Assembly (NCBI GenBank): GCA_934247115.1
Contig: CAKQIY010000007.1
Coordinates: 12,840-76,839 of the forward strand
DNA: 64,000 nt
Origin: an uncultured Coprococcus sp.
GTDB lineage: Bacteria; Bacillota; Clostridia; Lachnospirales; Lachnospiraceae
Direction: 5' to 3'
Under the pieces are notes generated by a model. That model made no database searches. It saw only the letters and a list, made by a program, of their open reading frames with translations, and was not told the DNA's origin. The position numbers and the translations under genes are program-made. Of the stretch, positions 55,367 through 64,000 are shown one piece after another; the first letter of the stretch is position 1; each line of letters begins with the position of its first letter.

Positions 55367-58300
55367 CTATCTGGTCCACTTCGCATACACCCTTGTGCCA
55401 GAAGCAAGCTTGCTGTTGATAGCTACCTTATACGCCCTTCCATTTTTATTGTAATACCAGCCCGCAAACTTGTATCCCTTTTTAACAGGCGTGTACATTT
55501 TTCCATTTGGGAAATTTGAACTCGTGCTGAGATCCCTGTTTCTCACATACACAACCTTCTTTGTAGCTGTCTTTCCATTTATTGTGCCGCCCTTTGGATC
55601 AAAGGTAACACTGTCTCTTACATGGTATACATCTCTTATGGTCTGCCATGATGTATACTTTATATTGCCCTTGGAATCCTTAAACTTTGCTCTTACCTGA
55701 ACATATACATACTTATTTAGATATGTCAGTGTCAGCTCATTGCCAAGTACAGTCTTCTTTTTGCCGTTTACCATCTTCGTCTTCGCTTTGAATCCGTTTA
55801 TCTTTGCCTTCGCCAGACCTGCAGCAGTATAAGAACTCCTGTACTGGATCTCCACATATGATGGATCATTCTTCCATGACATTGTCATTCTCTTATTCTT
55901 GTTATCAAGCTTTGTTCCATTCTTCTCTATCTGCGGAATCCTCCACTTTGCATACAGTGTAACAGAACCTGTGATCTTGTCAGTCTCATTTACCTTTATC
56001 TGTTTGCCATCTTTCACATAGTACCAGTGACTGAACAGATATCCAGCCCTCTTCTTGTAGCTTGCAAGCCCTCTATATGTATTGAGCATCTGCTTGTACT
56101 TAAATGTTGTATTCCTGACAACCTGCTTTCCTCTAGACTTATATCCCAGATCAAAAGTTACATTATATGTTGGTCTGCTTATGTCCGCTTTGAGTTTCAT
56201 ATCTGATTTGATCTTCTTATCAGCCTTGATATAAGTCTTTTCGCCTCTTGCATTCTCTGTATACCAGCCTACAAACTTTTTATTGGCACTCTTCTGAGCT
56301 TCGGTAAGCTTAGGCTGTATATTTCCAAGGACCGCATTCCACTCATATGTCTTGGTATAAGTCTTTTTGTTGTTTATCGATGCATTGCCACATTCAAATG
56401 TCACGTTGAATTTCTTGATATTCCATACTGCCTCAAGCGCCATATCTCCGTCCTTGTCGTACACGGCATCAGCAGAAACTATATCTCCGTTCTCATTCTT
56501 CCATCCACCGAAGTCATAGCCCTCCTTTGCAGGCTGTGGAAGTCTGTCTGCAAACTTATCGCCATATGAAACCTCAAGCGTATCATCTGTATTATCCGGC
56601 AAAGTTCCATCCTTGACATCAAGCATGATCTTATATGTAGCAGCTCTCCACTGCGCATAAAGTGTTATTACAGTCACATACTCATCAACCTCATCAGGCT
56701 GTCCATAGCTTGTTGCCGCGCTTGTCTTCGGACTGAATTTACCAGTTACAAGGACTCCTGTGCCATCCTCTCTTGTGTTCCATCCATCGAATGTATAACC
56801 TGTTTTATTCTGTACTGGCTGCGCAATATTTATCTGCTTGTTCCACTCAACAGCTACATCATCCATGGTAACATTCTCAATACCTGTCACATATCTGATC
56901 TTATAACTCTTAGTTGTCCATACCGCGTACAGCTCTACAACCTGTCCATCCTCTTCAGCGAGCAGGACATTATATGTCTCTCCCGGCAGGAATTCCAATG
57001 CATCCGGGTCATTCTTCTTACCATCGGCTTTATTGCTCCAGCACAGGAAACGATAACCATTCTTGTGCATTGTCTCATCATTCTCAGGTATGGTAAACGA
57101 CTGTCCGCTTGTACACTGAATATCCTCTGGAGCCTTTGCGCCGCTGCCATCCACATTGAATCTTATGGTGTATGATATCGGCTCCCACTGTGCATAAAGT
57201 GTCATTGTCGTGGATGTGGCACTGAGATTGAGTACACTCTCATTGTCAGCAAATGTAACTCCACTTCCATCTGCCATGGTATTCCAGCCCACGAACTTAT
57301 ATCCCTTGCATGAGTAATCATTGTATCCAAGTCGTCTGCCTGCATCATATGTACATGTCACATCTGCCATATATCCATCGGCTTCCGAGCCCTCAGGTGC
57401 ATTTGCATTGAATGATACCTTATATGTTATCGGCTTCCACACAGCATACAAAGTTGTGCTTCCAGAAGTATTCATAAGATTGCATATCTTCTGTCCAGCT
57501 CTGTACTTTACATCTCCATCGGCGGTAAGCGCCCATCCGGCGAATCTGTAACCAATCTTCTCATAGGCATCGCCTGAAACCACATATGACTTCGAATAAG
57601 ACATAGTCATTGTCTCCGGAGCTGTGCTGCCTTCTTTGAAGGCTCCTCCATTGCTGTCAAAAGATACCGTATATGTAACAGGCTGCAGATCTGCATATAT
57701 ATTGATATCTGCGCCATCCACTGAGCTCAGATTAAATGCCTCCGTAATACTGTTGCCATACGAGTCTTTCCATCCCTTAAATTCATATCCCTTACAGCTG
57801 AAGCCACTCGATGGAAGTATAAAATGATTATCATAATCAACATACACTGAATCCATGGAGCCTTCCACAGACGCCAGCACATGATTATCCTCGTCCTCGT
57901 ACACCTCAGGAGCATTGTACAGAAGTCTGTACTGTATTGGATCCCAGGCTGCATAAATGTTGACAATCGCTGCATCCTTGGTTGTCAGGTTCATGACTGA
58001 TTCCTGATCTCTGTAAACCTTTGCACCTGCCGCACTTGTCGCCCAGCCTATATAATTGTATCCAACCCTCGTATATGTATTGGCTGTCAGATTAACCAGT
58101 GCGTTATATTTTACAGATGTATCTGCCATTGTTCCTGTTCCACCATTGGCATTGTATCGTATCTTGTATGTTATAGGAGTCCACTTTGGATACAGGGTCA
58201 CAGTGGCCTTATTGGAAGGCGTCAGTTTGTTGAGTGCCGTCACCTTGCTGCCTGTACACTCCTTATTGGTATACCAGCCATCCAGCTTGAATCCGGCACA

Positions 58301-59383
58301 TGTGTACACCGTGGTCGGCAGAGCTTTGCTTACATCATAGGTACATGCTACAGAATTCATGGTTCCGTTGACAGTGTACGCTGCGCCTCCCTTGATATTG
58401 GTAGGGGCGTTCTTGTCGAATTTTACTGTGTATGTATTCACTGTCCAGATAGCGTACAGGGTTATGGCTCCTGTATCTGTGATAAAAGGTTCATTTCTGT
58501 TAAGTGCGTATGCTTTTCCTTTTCCATCCGCCTTTGTATTCCATTGCTTGAGCGTATATCCTGTTCTCGGGAAGATTCCCCCAGTCTCAGTTATTATCTC
58601 TTCCACATCTACCTTTTCAACCACTGCCTTTGCAGGAGAAAAATTACTGTTATATGTGATCGCCACATTTCTCGCAGTTAAACTTCCGGTCACCTTGGAC
58701 GCCTTAAAGAGTTTATATGCGGCTGCATCGTACACCGATATGGCACACTCACTGTTAACTCCTTTAAATGCATTTGTTCCAACTGTCTTTATGCCGGCTG
58801 CATCAGAGGCATCAACGACATCAATCTTCGCACAGTTATAAAATGCACTGTCTCCTATCTTTGTGACCGTTTTAGGTATTGCCAGCGTTGAATAACTATT
58901 TCCAACCAGAGCGGTGTCACCATAAAATGCCTCTGTTCCGATCGCACTGAGCTTTGTCTTTCCTATCTGATATATCTTCTGAAGCTTTGTACAATTTTTA
59001 AACGCGTAACTACCTATAGTCTTCAGATTAACCGCATTGGTAAGATCTATGGATGTTATTGAGGTGTTCCCATTATATGCATATGCTCTTATATTTGTTA
59101 CATTATATGATTTGCTCTTATATGTTATGGTTGCCGGAATCTTCACCTTTCCACTGCTGACCCCGCTCACCCCCGACTTCGCCGGCTTGATATAACAGGT
59201 TGTACTTGTGTCCGTTTTGGTGATCCACACCGTCCAGTTTTTGCTGCTGTCCGGCTGTCCCTCTGCTATGGTGGTTGTAGTTGAAGCCGCCTTAGCCACC
59301 ACATTCGCCGATACTCCCATGCATAACAGCATACATAGCAGCATCAGCATAATCTTCTCAATCTTCCTGATCTTATTACTCAT
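55367..59383 (-). CDS. Giant secreted BspA-type LRR protein with Listeria-Bacteroides repeats (1338 aa)
   Basis: Signal peptide with a long hydrophobic core (MLMLLCMLLCMGVSANVVAKAAS). Residues about 80-230 hold LRR_5/BspA repeats (ITSIDLTNAVNLKTIGSYAFKNCTKLQKI and following). From about 235 to 1130 there are about a dozen Flg_new (InlB B-type) repeats, each ending in YAxW (for example TYTVSFDSNGGAFKEG then LYAVW, and SYTIRFNVDGS then LYAQW). Towards the C terminus a fibronectin-like stretch (KRMTMSWKNDPSYVEIQYRSSYT) is followed by one more Flg_new unit. No LPXTG, lipobox or other anchor was found, so its retention is unknown. RBS is GGGAGGG. It precedes the second MoxR module by 52 bp. Confidence 0.88.
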   Translation of the reverse strand: MSNKIRKIEKIMLMLLCMLLCMGVSANVVAKAASTTTTIAEGQPDSSKNWTVWITKTDTSTTCYIKPAKSGVSGVSSGKVKIPATITYKSKSYNVTNIRAYAYNGNTSITSIDLTNAVNLKTIGSYAFKNCTKLQKIYQIGKTKLSAIGTEAFYGDTALVGNSYSTLAIPKTVTKIGDSAFYNCAKIDVVDASDAAGIKTVGTNAFKGVNSECAISVYDAAAYKLFKASKVTGSLTARNVAITYNSNFSPAKAVVEKVDVEEIITETGGIFPRTGYTLKQWNTKADGKGKAYALNRNEPFITDTGAITLYAIWTVNTYTVKFDKNAPTNIKGGAAYTVNGTMNSVACTYDVSKALPTTVYTCAGFKLDGWYTNKECTGSKVTALNKLTPSNKATVTLYPKWTPITYKIRYNANGGTGTMADTSVKYNALVNLTANTYTRVGYNYIGWATSAAGAKVYRDQESVMNLTTKDAAIVNIYAAWDPIQYRLLYNAPEVYEDEDNHVLASVEGSMDSVYVDYDNHFILPSSGFSCKGYEFKGWKDSYGNSITEAFNLSSVDGADINIYADLQPVTYTVSFDSNGGAFKEGSTAPETMTMSYSKSYVVSGDAYEKIGYRFAGWALTADGDVKYRAGQKICNLMNTSGSTTLYAVWKPITYKVSFNANAPEGSEADGYMADVTCTYDAGRRLGYNDYSCKGYKFVGWNTMADGSGVTFADNESVLNLSATSTTMTLYAQWEPISYTIRFNVDGSGAKAPEDIQCTSGQSFTIPENDETMHKNGYRFLCWSNKADGKKNDPDALEFLPGETYNVLLAEEDGQVVELYAVWTTKSYKIRYVTGIENVTMDDVAVEWNKQINIAQPVQNKTGYTFDGWNTREDGTGVLVTGKFSPKTSAATSYGQPDEVDEYVTVITLYAQWRAATYKIMLDVKDGTLPDNTDDTLEVSYGDKFADRLPQPAKEGYDFGGWKNENGDIVSADAVYDKDGDMALEAVWNIKKFNVTFECGNASINNKKTYTKTYEWNAVLGNIQPKLTEAQKSANKKFVGWYTENARGEKTYIKADKKIKSDMKLKADISRPTYNVTFDLGYKSRGKQVVRNTTFKYKQMLNTYRGLASYKKRAGYLFSHWYYVKDGKQIKVNETDKITGSVTLYAKWRIPQIEKNGTKLDNKNKRMTMSWKNDPSYVEIQYRSSYTAAGLAKAKINGFKAKTKMVNGKKKTVLGNELTLTYLNKYVYVQVRAKFKDSKGNIKYTSWQTIRDVYHVRDSVTFDPKGGTINGKTATKKVVYVRNRDLSTSSNFPNGKMYTPVKKGYKFAGWYYNKNGRAYKVAINSKLASGTRVYAKWTR

Positions 59384-59421
59384 CTTTTTCCCTCCCTGTT
59401 GTGTTCTCCTGTATATCTATG

Positions 59422-62400
59422 TTATTTTGATGTTCTTCTGGTTGCAACAGCGCTCCATGCTCCATATACCTTCTTACCATTCTTCACGGTATACGATCTC
59501 GCCCTGAAATAATACACTGTATCCGCTCTCAGTCCGCTGACCTGGCGCACCAGGGCCTGCTGTCCATTGAATGATGAAGTCAGCGTAACAGATCCTCCGA
59601 ATCCGCCTGATGTGGAATACTGCAGTTCATATCCCTTGATATTCTTAACCTTTGCAACATTCATAGTCACTATCACGGACTTTGTCGTACATGTCCAGTG
59701 TGCGTACAGAGTTCTGTCGCTCTTCACAGTGAATACCGCAGATACCTTGGAACCGCCTGTTCTGGCTGTAAACCATCCGTCAAAAGCATAGCCCTTTCTG
59801 GATGCTCTCGGAAGTACTCCTATCGACTCTCCAGCCTTCACCTTCCTTGAAGCTGCTCCTGAACCACTGCCACCATTCAGATCAAAGCTTACTGTATATT
59901 CTGCTGCCTTCCACTTTGCATACAATGTGAAATCACTGCTCACATCAATCACGGTTCCACTCTCGTACTGATCACCGCCATTTCTTCCGGTGAACCAGCC
60001 TTCAAATTCATACCCCTCTCTCTTTGGCACAGGAAGCTCTCCACATTCCTCACCATATTCAACCATCTTGGCCGATCTGCTGACCGTTCCTCCATTCGGA
60101 TCAAATGAGATTGTAATGGTATCCGGATTCCATATAGCATACAATCTGATGCTCTCTCCCTCTCCTGATACCTTATATACTATACTGTCTCTATCCTCAT
60201 AGGATCGGCCTGAACCATCAGCTGCTGTATTCCATTCAAGGAAACTTGAGCCATCCTTCTCATAATTCACAAACATCAGTATATGTGGGGAACCACTGTC
60301 CACATTCTCAGTTCCCATATATCCATATCCGCCATTTGCATCATATATAATACTGTACGTGAGCACCTTCCACACTGCCTGCAGTCTTACATCGCCCTGC
60401 TCAACAGTTCTGTTGATAACCGCACCATCTGCATATGTAACAGAACTGTCACCTATGACGTTCCAGCCCTGGAATACATATCCCTCTCTGGTGAAGGTGC
60501 AATCCGGAAGCTTCCTATCCTGTCCGCATATATAGGTAACCGTTTTCATGGTACCCTTACCACCATTTGGTCTGAATTGGATATTATATGTCTCCTGCTT
60601 GTTCCACATCGCCTTGAGTGTTATATGACGGTTGCCGTCGGCATACATATACAGCGAATACAGTATCTGTCCACTGATATCTTCTCTCTCCAGATCTGAG
60701 TCGGATATAACAGGGACAGCCTCATAATCCGATTCAAGCTGTGAAACCGTCCAACCGGCAAATTCATATCCTTCCTTACTATACGCATTTGCAAGCTGCT
60801 CCGCTGTGACTGAACCTGCTGTACAGTGTACATCTTCCATGCTTCCCACAGCTCCATTACCATCAAAGCTTATCTCCAGATTTTTATACACGTAATTTGG
60901 TACAAGGCTCATCGAGCCATCAACCACGATCTGCTCTCCCTGTGTCCTGTCATTTCCAACACCAACACCCGGATACCGGAAGCTTATCCTGTTCTGCTGT
61001 GTATTCTCTATCTGCCGCCATCCAGTGCATGCTGATATATCAGCAATATTTTTCGTTATCTTCTTCTCTGTCCCAACTGCATCTACATATGAATACGTAA
61101 GCTGCCCTGCATTTACCTGTCCATTCTGGCTTCTATCCAGTCTTACTTCATCAAATGTTTTAATTGCAATATCCGTGCTGCTTATACACTGATAACTGCT
61201 CCTAGAACATACAAACCGGCCATTATCCACACTGTCCGGCATGTAATATGAGATACTCTCTATCTTGCCCCATGAAGCATACAGCGTAATACTGTCCTCT
61301 AAGGTAAATTCCTCTACCATCTCTGATGGCTTATACATCACCCCTGAACCATCAGCCTTTGTATTCCACCCAAGGAACACGTAGCCGCTTCTTACAAAGC
61401 GATTCTCTCTGAGAGAACTTGACCTGCTGTACAGAATGTCCTCCTGATTACTCACCCTTCCTGTTCCACCATTACCATCATATATTATGGAATACCTGTG
61501 TTCTACAAGACTGCCCTTCAGCACAATCCTTCCATCCTTTGTCAGCTTTGTCACGCTATCCGAGCTGCGATATCTCGCCCCCGTTCCATCTGGGTTCTCA
61601 CTCCATTCATAGTCATAGCCGACCGGCGGCTTTGGCGCGATCTCTGACAGCTTGAATGACTGTGCATAATTCAGTTTTTTGCTTGCAGCCTTTGTGTATC
61701 TGGATCCATTCTTTATATGTAATTCAAGATCGTATGTCCGCACTATAACTGTTTTGTCAGGTATTTCATCCTTGTCAACCACCTGCTTCTTTACAGAACT
61801 GCTGTTGACATATATCTCACCATCAAACGGAGATGTAATCTCCCAGTCTGCCCAATCAGCTCCCTCATCCACATTATGTGCATGTATTCCAAGTGCGTGG
61901 TACTCTATCTCAATTTTATCTGATGCAACATCTATGGTCCGCAGATTCTCACACGCTATGAATGCCATCATGCCAATGTCGGTCAGCGATGCAGGAAGAC
62001 TGATCTTCTTCAGAGACTCACACCCTGCAAAAGCCTGCCACTCAATCTCCTTACACTTTGATCCTTTTTCAAATGTCACTGTATCAAGTGATGTACAATG
62101 ATCAAAAGCATTATCACCTATGGATACAACATTTTTAGGAATGCATATTGACTTTAACCTGGAACATCTTTCGGCAAAATCATTGGGAATATATGATATC
62201 TTGATTCCTGCCTCCATTGTTATAGTCTGCAGGCTGGTACATCCATACAGCTGAAATCCCCCACCCAAATCATCATCTGCTCTTTTCAAGGTTTTCAGGC
62301 TTGCCGGGAATCCAATACTCTTCATATTATTGCAATTAGCAAATGCACATTCACCTATATATGTGCATTTTGACCCTGCCTCAAATTTTACAGATGTTAT

Positions 62401-63372
62401 AGACGCATTTGAAATAAATGCATATTCCTCGATTCGTTTTACTGATGCCGGGATAACCAGATCTCCCAAAGCTGCTGGTATACTAATCAGATCTGACTCC
62501 TGGGTTCCAATACCAGCTGTAAAATCTGCAAACGCCCACGTTTCTATCTTCTCACACTTTGAGCCTTTGGCAAATGTAACAAGCGTGTTCTCACAGTCCG
62601 AAAATGCATATCTCCCGATAGTCTTAACCCCTGCCGGGATCTCAAGTTTTGCAAGTTTTTTACACCCTTCTATAATGCCTGCTTCTATACTCGTAAGACT
62701 ATCTGGAAGTTTTAATGTTTTTAGACTGGGGTTGTTTGAAAAAGCATAATCAGCAATGTATGTACACTCTGATTTCGCACCAAATTTTACTGTTACGAGT
62801 TTATCACACTCCGAAAACGCATAGCACCCTATTGTTTTAACCTTATCAGGGATTGTGATTTCACTTATTCCTGTTTCACTGAAAGCATATTCCCCTATTG
62901 TTGTACATTTGGATCCCGTCTTAAATACAACGGATTTCACACTTGATGCGCCCCCAAATGCGCTGTCATTTATTTTGGTCACAGATGTAGGTATCACTAT
63001 CTTTATTGAGCCTTTTTTGTAGTCAACAAGAGTGGAATAGAATACATCTTTATCATAATTATATCCATGCTCATCACATCCTATAGAAGTTACACTGTAT
63101 GACGTCTTGCCATCAGAAGTAACCTGGGTCGGAATAGTAACCGTTGTAGTTCCGGTTGTGCTGACCTTACCAGTATACTTACACAGTGATGCAGTTGTCT
63201 TCCTGGTTTTACTGTCGGTATGGAGCTCAAATTTCCACTTACCATCCTTTGTTGTCATAACTGTCCGTTGTGCGGCACTGATCTGCGCCATATTGAACAT
63301 AAGAAGCATAAAGGCCATGATCATAGCCCCTGCTATTGGAATTAATCTGAAATAAACACGCTTATTCTTCAT
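59422..63372 (-). CDS. Giant secreted BspA-type LRR protein with Listeria-Bacteroides repeats (1316 aa)
   Basis: Signal peptide (KNKRVYFRLIPIAGAMIMAFMLLMFNMAQISAA). Residues about 70-480 contain around fifteen LRR_5/BspA units of the form SVKFEAGSKCTYIGECAF/ANCNNMKSIGFPASLK. Then about eight Flg_new repeats, each with a GYxFxGW core, to about residue 1215. The final 90 residues form a fibronectin type III-like domain (VKNIKGYELQYSTSGGFGGSV to YYFRARSYTVKNGKKVYGAWSAVATRR). No sortase motif is present. It differs from its neighbour by a much larger LRR part. A promoter at 63443-63472 and a GGGGGGAAACGC ribosome site make it the first gene of the long operon to nudC. Adhesion or host-protein binding is the family inference. 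Confidence 0.88.
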   Translation of the reverse strand: MKNKRVYFRLIPIAGAMIMAFMLLMFNMAQISAAQRTVMTTKDGKWKFELHTDSKTRKTTASLCKYTGKVSTTGTTTVTIPTQVTSDGKTSYSVTSIGCDEHGYNYDKDVFYSTLVDYKKGSIKIVIPTSVTKINDSAFGGASSVKSVVFKTGSKCTTIGEYAFSETGISEITIPDKVKTIGCYAFSECDKLVTVKFGAKSECTYIADYAFSNNPSLKTLKLPDSLTSIEAGIIEGCKKLAKLEIPAGVKTIGRYAFSDCENTLVTFAKGSKCEKIETWAFADFTAGIGTQESDLISIPAALGDLVIPASVKRIEEYAFISNASITSVKFEAGSKCTYIGECAFANCNNMKSIGFPASLKTLKRADDDLGGGFQLYGCTSLQTITMEAGIKISYIPNDFAERCSRLKSICIPKNVVSIGDNAFDHCTSLDTVTFEKGSKCKEIEWQAFAGCESLKKISLPASLTDIGMMAFIACENLRTIDVASDKIEIEYHALGIHAHNVDEGADWADWEITSPFDGEIYVNSSSVKKQVVDKDEIPDKTVIVRTYDLELHIKNGSRYTKAASKKLNYAQSFKLSEIAPKPPVGYDYEWSENPDGTGARYRSSDSVTKLTKDGRIVLKGSLVEHRYSIIYDGNGGTGRVSNQEDILYSRSSSLRENRFVRSGYVFLGWNTKADGSGVMYKPSEMVEEFTLEDSITLYASWGKIESISYYMPDSVDNGRFVCSRSSYQCISSTDIAIKTFDEVRLDRSQNGQVNAGQLTYSYVDAVGTEKKITKNIADISACTGWRQIENTQQNRISFRYPGVGVGNDRTQGEQIVVDGSMSLVPNYVYKNLEISFDGNGAVGSMEDVHCTAGSVTAEQLANAYSKEGYEFAGWTVSQLESDYEAVPVISDSDLEREDISGQILYSLYMYADGNRHITLKAMWNKQETYNIQFRPNGGKGTMKTVTYICGQDRKLPDCTFTREGYVFQGWNVIGDSSVTYADGAVINRTVEQGDVRLQAVWKVLTYSIIYDANGGYGYMGTENVDSGSPHILMFVNYEKDGSSFLEWNTAADGSGRSYEDRDSIVYKVSGEGESIRLYAIWNPDTITISFDPNGGTVSRSAKMVEYGEECGELPVPKREGYEFEGWFTGRNGGDQYESGTVIDVSSDFTLYAKWKAAEYTVSFDLNGGSGSGAASRKVKAGESIGVLPRASRKGYAFDGWFTARTGGSKVSAVFTVKSDRTLYAHWTCTTKSVIVTMNVAKVKNIKGYELQYSTSGGFGGSVTLTSSFNGQQALVRQVSGLRADTVYYFRARSYTVKNGKKVYGAWSAVATRRTSK

Positions 63373-63442
63373 GCGTTTCCCCCCATAATATATATTTTAT
63401 ACAGTTTCCCTAAAAAACTGCCTGAAATCCCTACCACCTCTC

Positions 63443-63472
63443 ATAATACATAGTTATCCGAATTGTTGTCAA
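63443..63472 (-). promoter_or_regulatory. Promoter of the LRR-MoxR module operon
   Basis: TTGACA (63467-63472), 18 bp, TATTAT (63443-63448) on the minus strand, 70 bases upstream of the 63372 ATG. With gaps of 1-52 bp between the next seven genes, this may drive a transcript of about 14 kb. Confidence 0.6.
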
Positions 63473-63516
63473 TTAACTATATTGTACATATTGTTTGTGC
63501 ATAATTACAACAAAAA

Positions 63517-63564
63517 CTGCACCCACGAAACTGTCCCCTTCTCAGGAACATTCCACAGGTGCAG
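63517..63564 (-). terminator. Hairpin with uridine run upstream of the LRR operon
   Basis: CTGCACC and GGTGCAG flank a 34-base interior, followed on minus by TTTTTGTTG. The interior GGGGACAGTTTCGTGGG has the look of a transposon-end remnant, but that is not supported by a second copy here. Confidence 0.4.
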
Positions 63565-63618
63565 TATGATGCTTTATTGTTATTTTTTTATTCCAGATGC
63601 CCAAATATCTCATAGATA

Positions 63619-63756
63619 ATGGCGTCCCTCATGCGCTCCATGGTTTATTCATATGCCCCTCATGCAGCTTATGAAGCAGTATCTAAGGTTTCTGCTGAAA
63701 AGGACGCCCAGATAAATGAACTCAAGGCTAAACTCGCCGCGGCAGGAATTGAATAA
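63619..63756 (+). pseudogene. C-terminal relic of a transposase-like gene (45 codons)
   Basis: A plus-strand frame reads MASLMRSMVYSYAPHAAYEA and continues to KDAQINELKAKLAAAGIE before a TAA. The ending, a short coiled coil of the KDAQIxELKxKLA type, is what closes many Rpn/PD-(D/E)XK family transposases of Lachnospiraceae. There is no ribosome site and no N-terminal nuclease domain upstream, so it is probably a decayed remnant rather than a gene. It lies within the 451-bp gap 63373-63823, which otherwise holds the LRR promoter and two hairpins. Confidence 0.4.
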
Positions 63757-63764
63757 AAAGAAAA

Positions 63765-63805
63765 AAATCTGGCAACTGGTGCTAAACCAATTGCCAGATT
63801 TTTTT
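63765..63805. terminator. Bidirectional terminator
   Basis: AATCTGGCAA and TTGCCAGATT pair perfectly with an inner TGGT/ACCA stem, with seven or more T residues on both strands. It ends the minus-strand gene stopping at 63824 and the plus-strand relic. Confidence 0.9.
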
Positions 63806-63823
63806 GTTATGTATATCTATCAA

Positions 63824-64000
63824 TTAAGCCTCTGCCTTCTCAGCATTCTCCTTCTTCATAAGAACGAGCTTCTTGATACATGTGATGGCCACTATGATAC
63901 CAAGTACGATGAGGAATACTGCTACTATAAGCTGAAGTCCCTCTACAAGGAATGTTGCTGTTCCAGCCTGGAACTTCTGAATATTGCCAATTACATTGAG
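63824..64000 (-). CDS. C-terminal end of an uncharacterised membrane protein (5' end outside window)
   Basis: The last 58 residues of a minus-strand gene: GNIQKFQAGTATFLVEGLQL, one hydrophobic helix (IVAVFLIVLGIIVAITCIKK), and a charged Lys/Glu/Ala tail (MKKENAEKAEA). The frame is open to the window edge. A terminator follows the stop. The helix-plus-charged-tail ending is too general to name a family. Confidence 0.6.
   Translation of the reverse strand, partial: LNVIGNIQKFQAGTATFLVEGLQLIVAVFLIVLGIIVAITCIKKLVLMKKENAEKAEA

Overview
The window is bacterial chromosome of a low-to-mid GC anaerobic Firmicute, most likely a gut Lachnospiraceae (Coprococcus/Lachnospira/Butyrivibrio type). This is inferred from gene content and style: strong GGAGG ribosome sites, a T-box before thrS, an AzlCD pair, a TAXI lipoprotein, Rpn/PD-(D/E)XK transposase remnants, BspA-type leucine-rich repeat surface proteins with Listeria-Bacteroides repeats, and a FeoA-FeoB fusion. 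No rRNA, tRNA, CRISPR array, intact insertion sequence or prophage was seen. Nearly all genes are on the minus strand; only an Rrf2 regulator, a MATE pump and a short relic are on plus. Positions are window coordinates.

Region by region. 1-7.2 kb: carbohydrate genes (a Gfo/Idh/MocA oxidoreductase cut by the window edge, an HMGL-like aldolase, a 6-phospho-beta-glucosidase plus ROK kinase pair, glycerol kinase), a dead PD-(D/E)XK transposase relic and a 140-bp palindromic element. 7.3-15.6 kb: a Tet(M)-like ribosomal GTPase fused to a YacP/Rae1-like NYN endoribonuclease domain, a membrane flippase-like protein, a MurE-like ligase broken by a one-base frameshift behind a MerR-type 19-bp-spacer promoter, a metallophosphoesterase with a 15-bp minisatellite, and a Fic protein behind a four-site operator. 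15.8-19.2 kb: sulfur metabolism (cysK, metY, Rrf2 regulator). The metY leader encodes a 27-residue peptide ending in CCIEVMCCCC, which suggests a cysteine-sensing attenuator. 20.5-22.7 kb: thrS, without the TGS domain, under a threonine T-box.

22.8-30.1 kb: S66 peptidase, AzlCD, and a first MoxR-DUF58-transglutaminase module with a TPR protein. 30.1-36.8 kb: D-2-hydroxyacid dehydrogenase, a two-component system, and TrkH/TrkA potassium uptake. 36.9-39.3 kb: a compact, overlapping three-gene operon (OLD-like AAA ATPase, Toprim-like protein, 44-residue membrane peptide) with its own strong promoter, resembling two-gene ATPase/Toprim antiphage systems. 39.4-49.4 kb: AraC regulator divergent from a MATE pump, FeoAB, a DNA alkylation repair pair, an arginase-fold enzyme, and a GltS permease with a TAXI binding lipoprotein.

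49.4-63.4 kb: what looks like one 14-kb operon, reading from two giant LRR/Flg_new surface proteins through a second MoxR-lipoprotein-transglutaminase-DUF58 module to a 42-residue membrane peptide and NudC. In this second module the transglutaminase has lost its cysteine nucleophile (Ser instead) and carries Glu for the catalytic Asp, so the two modules are paralogous but not equivalent.

The most promising undescribed systems are the GTPase-NYN fusion (a possible A-site mRNA cleaving ribosome factor), the polycysteine leader peptide, and the ATPase/Toprim/membrane-peptide operon.
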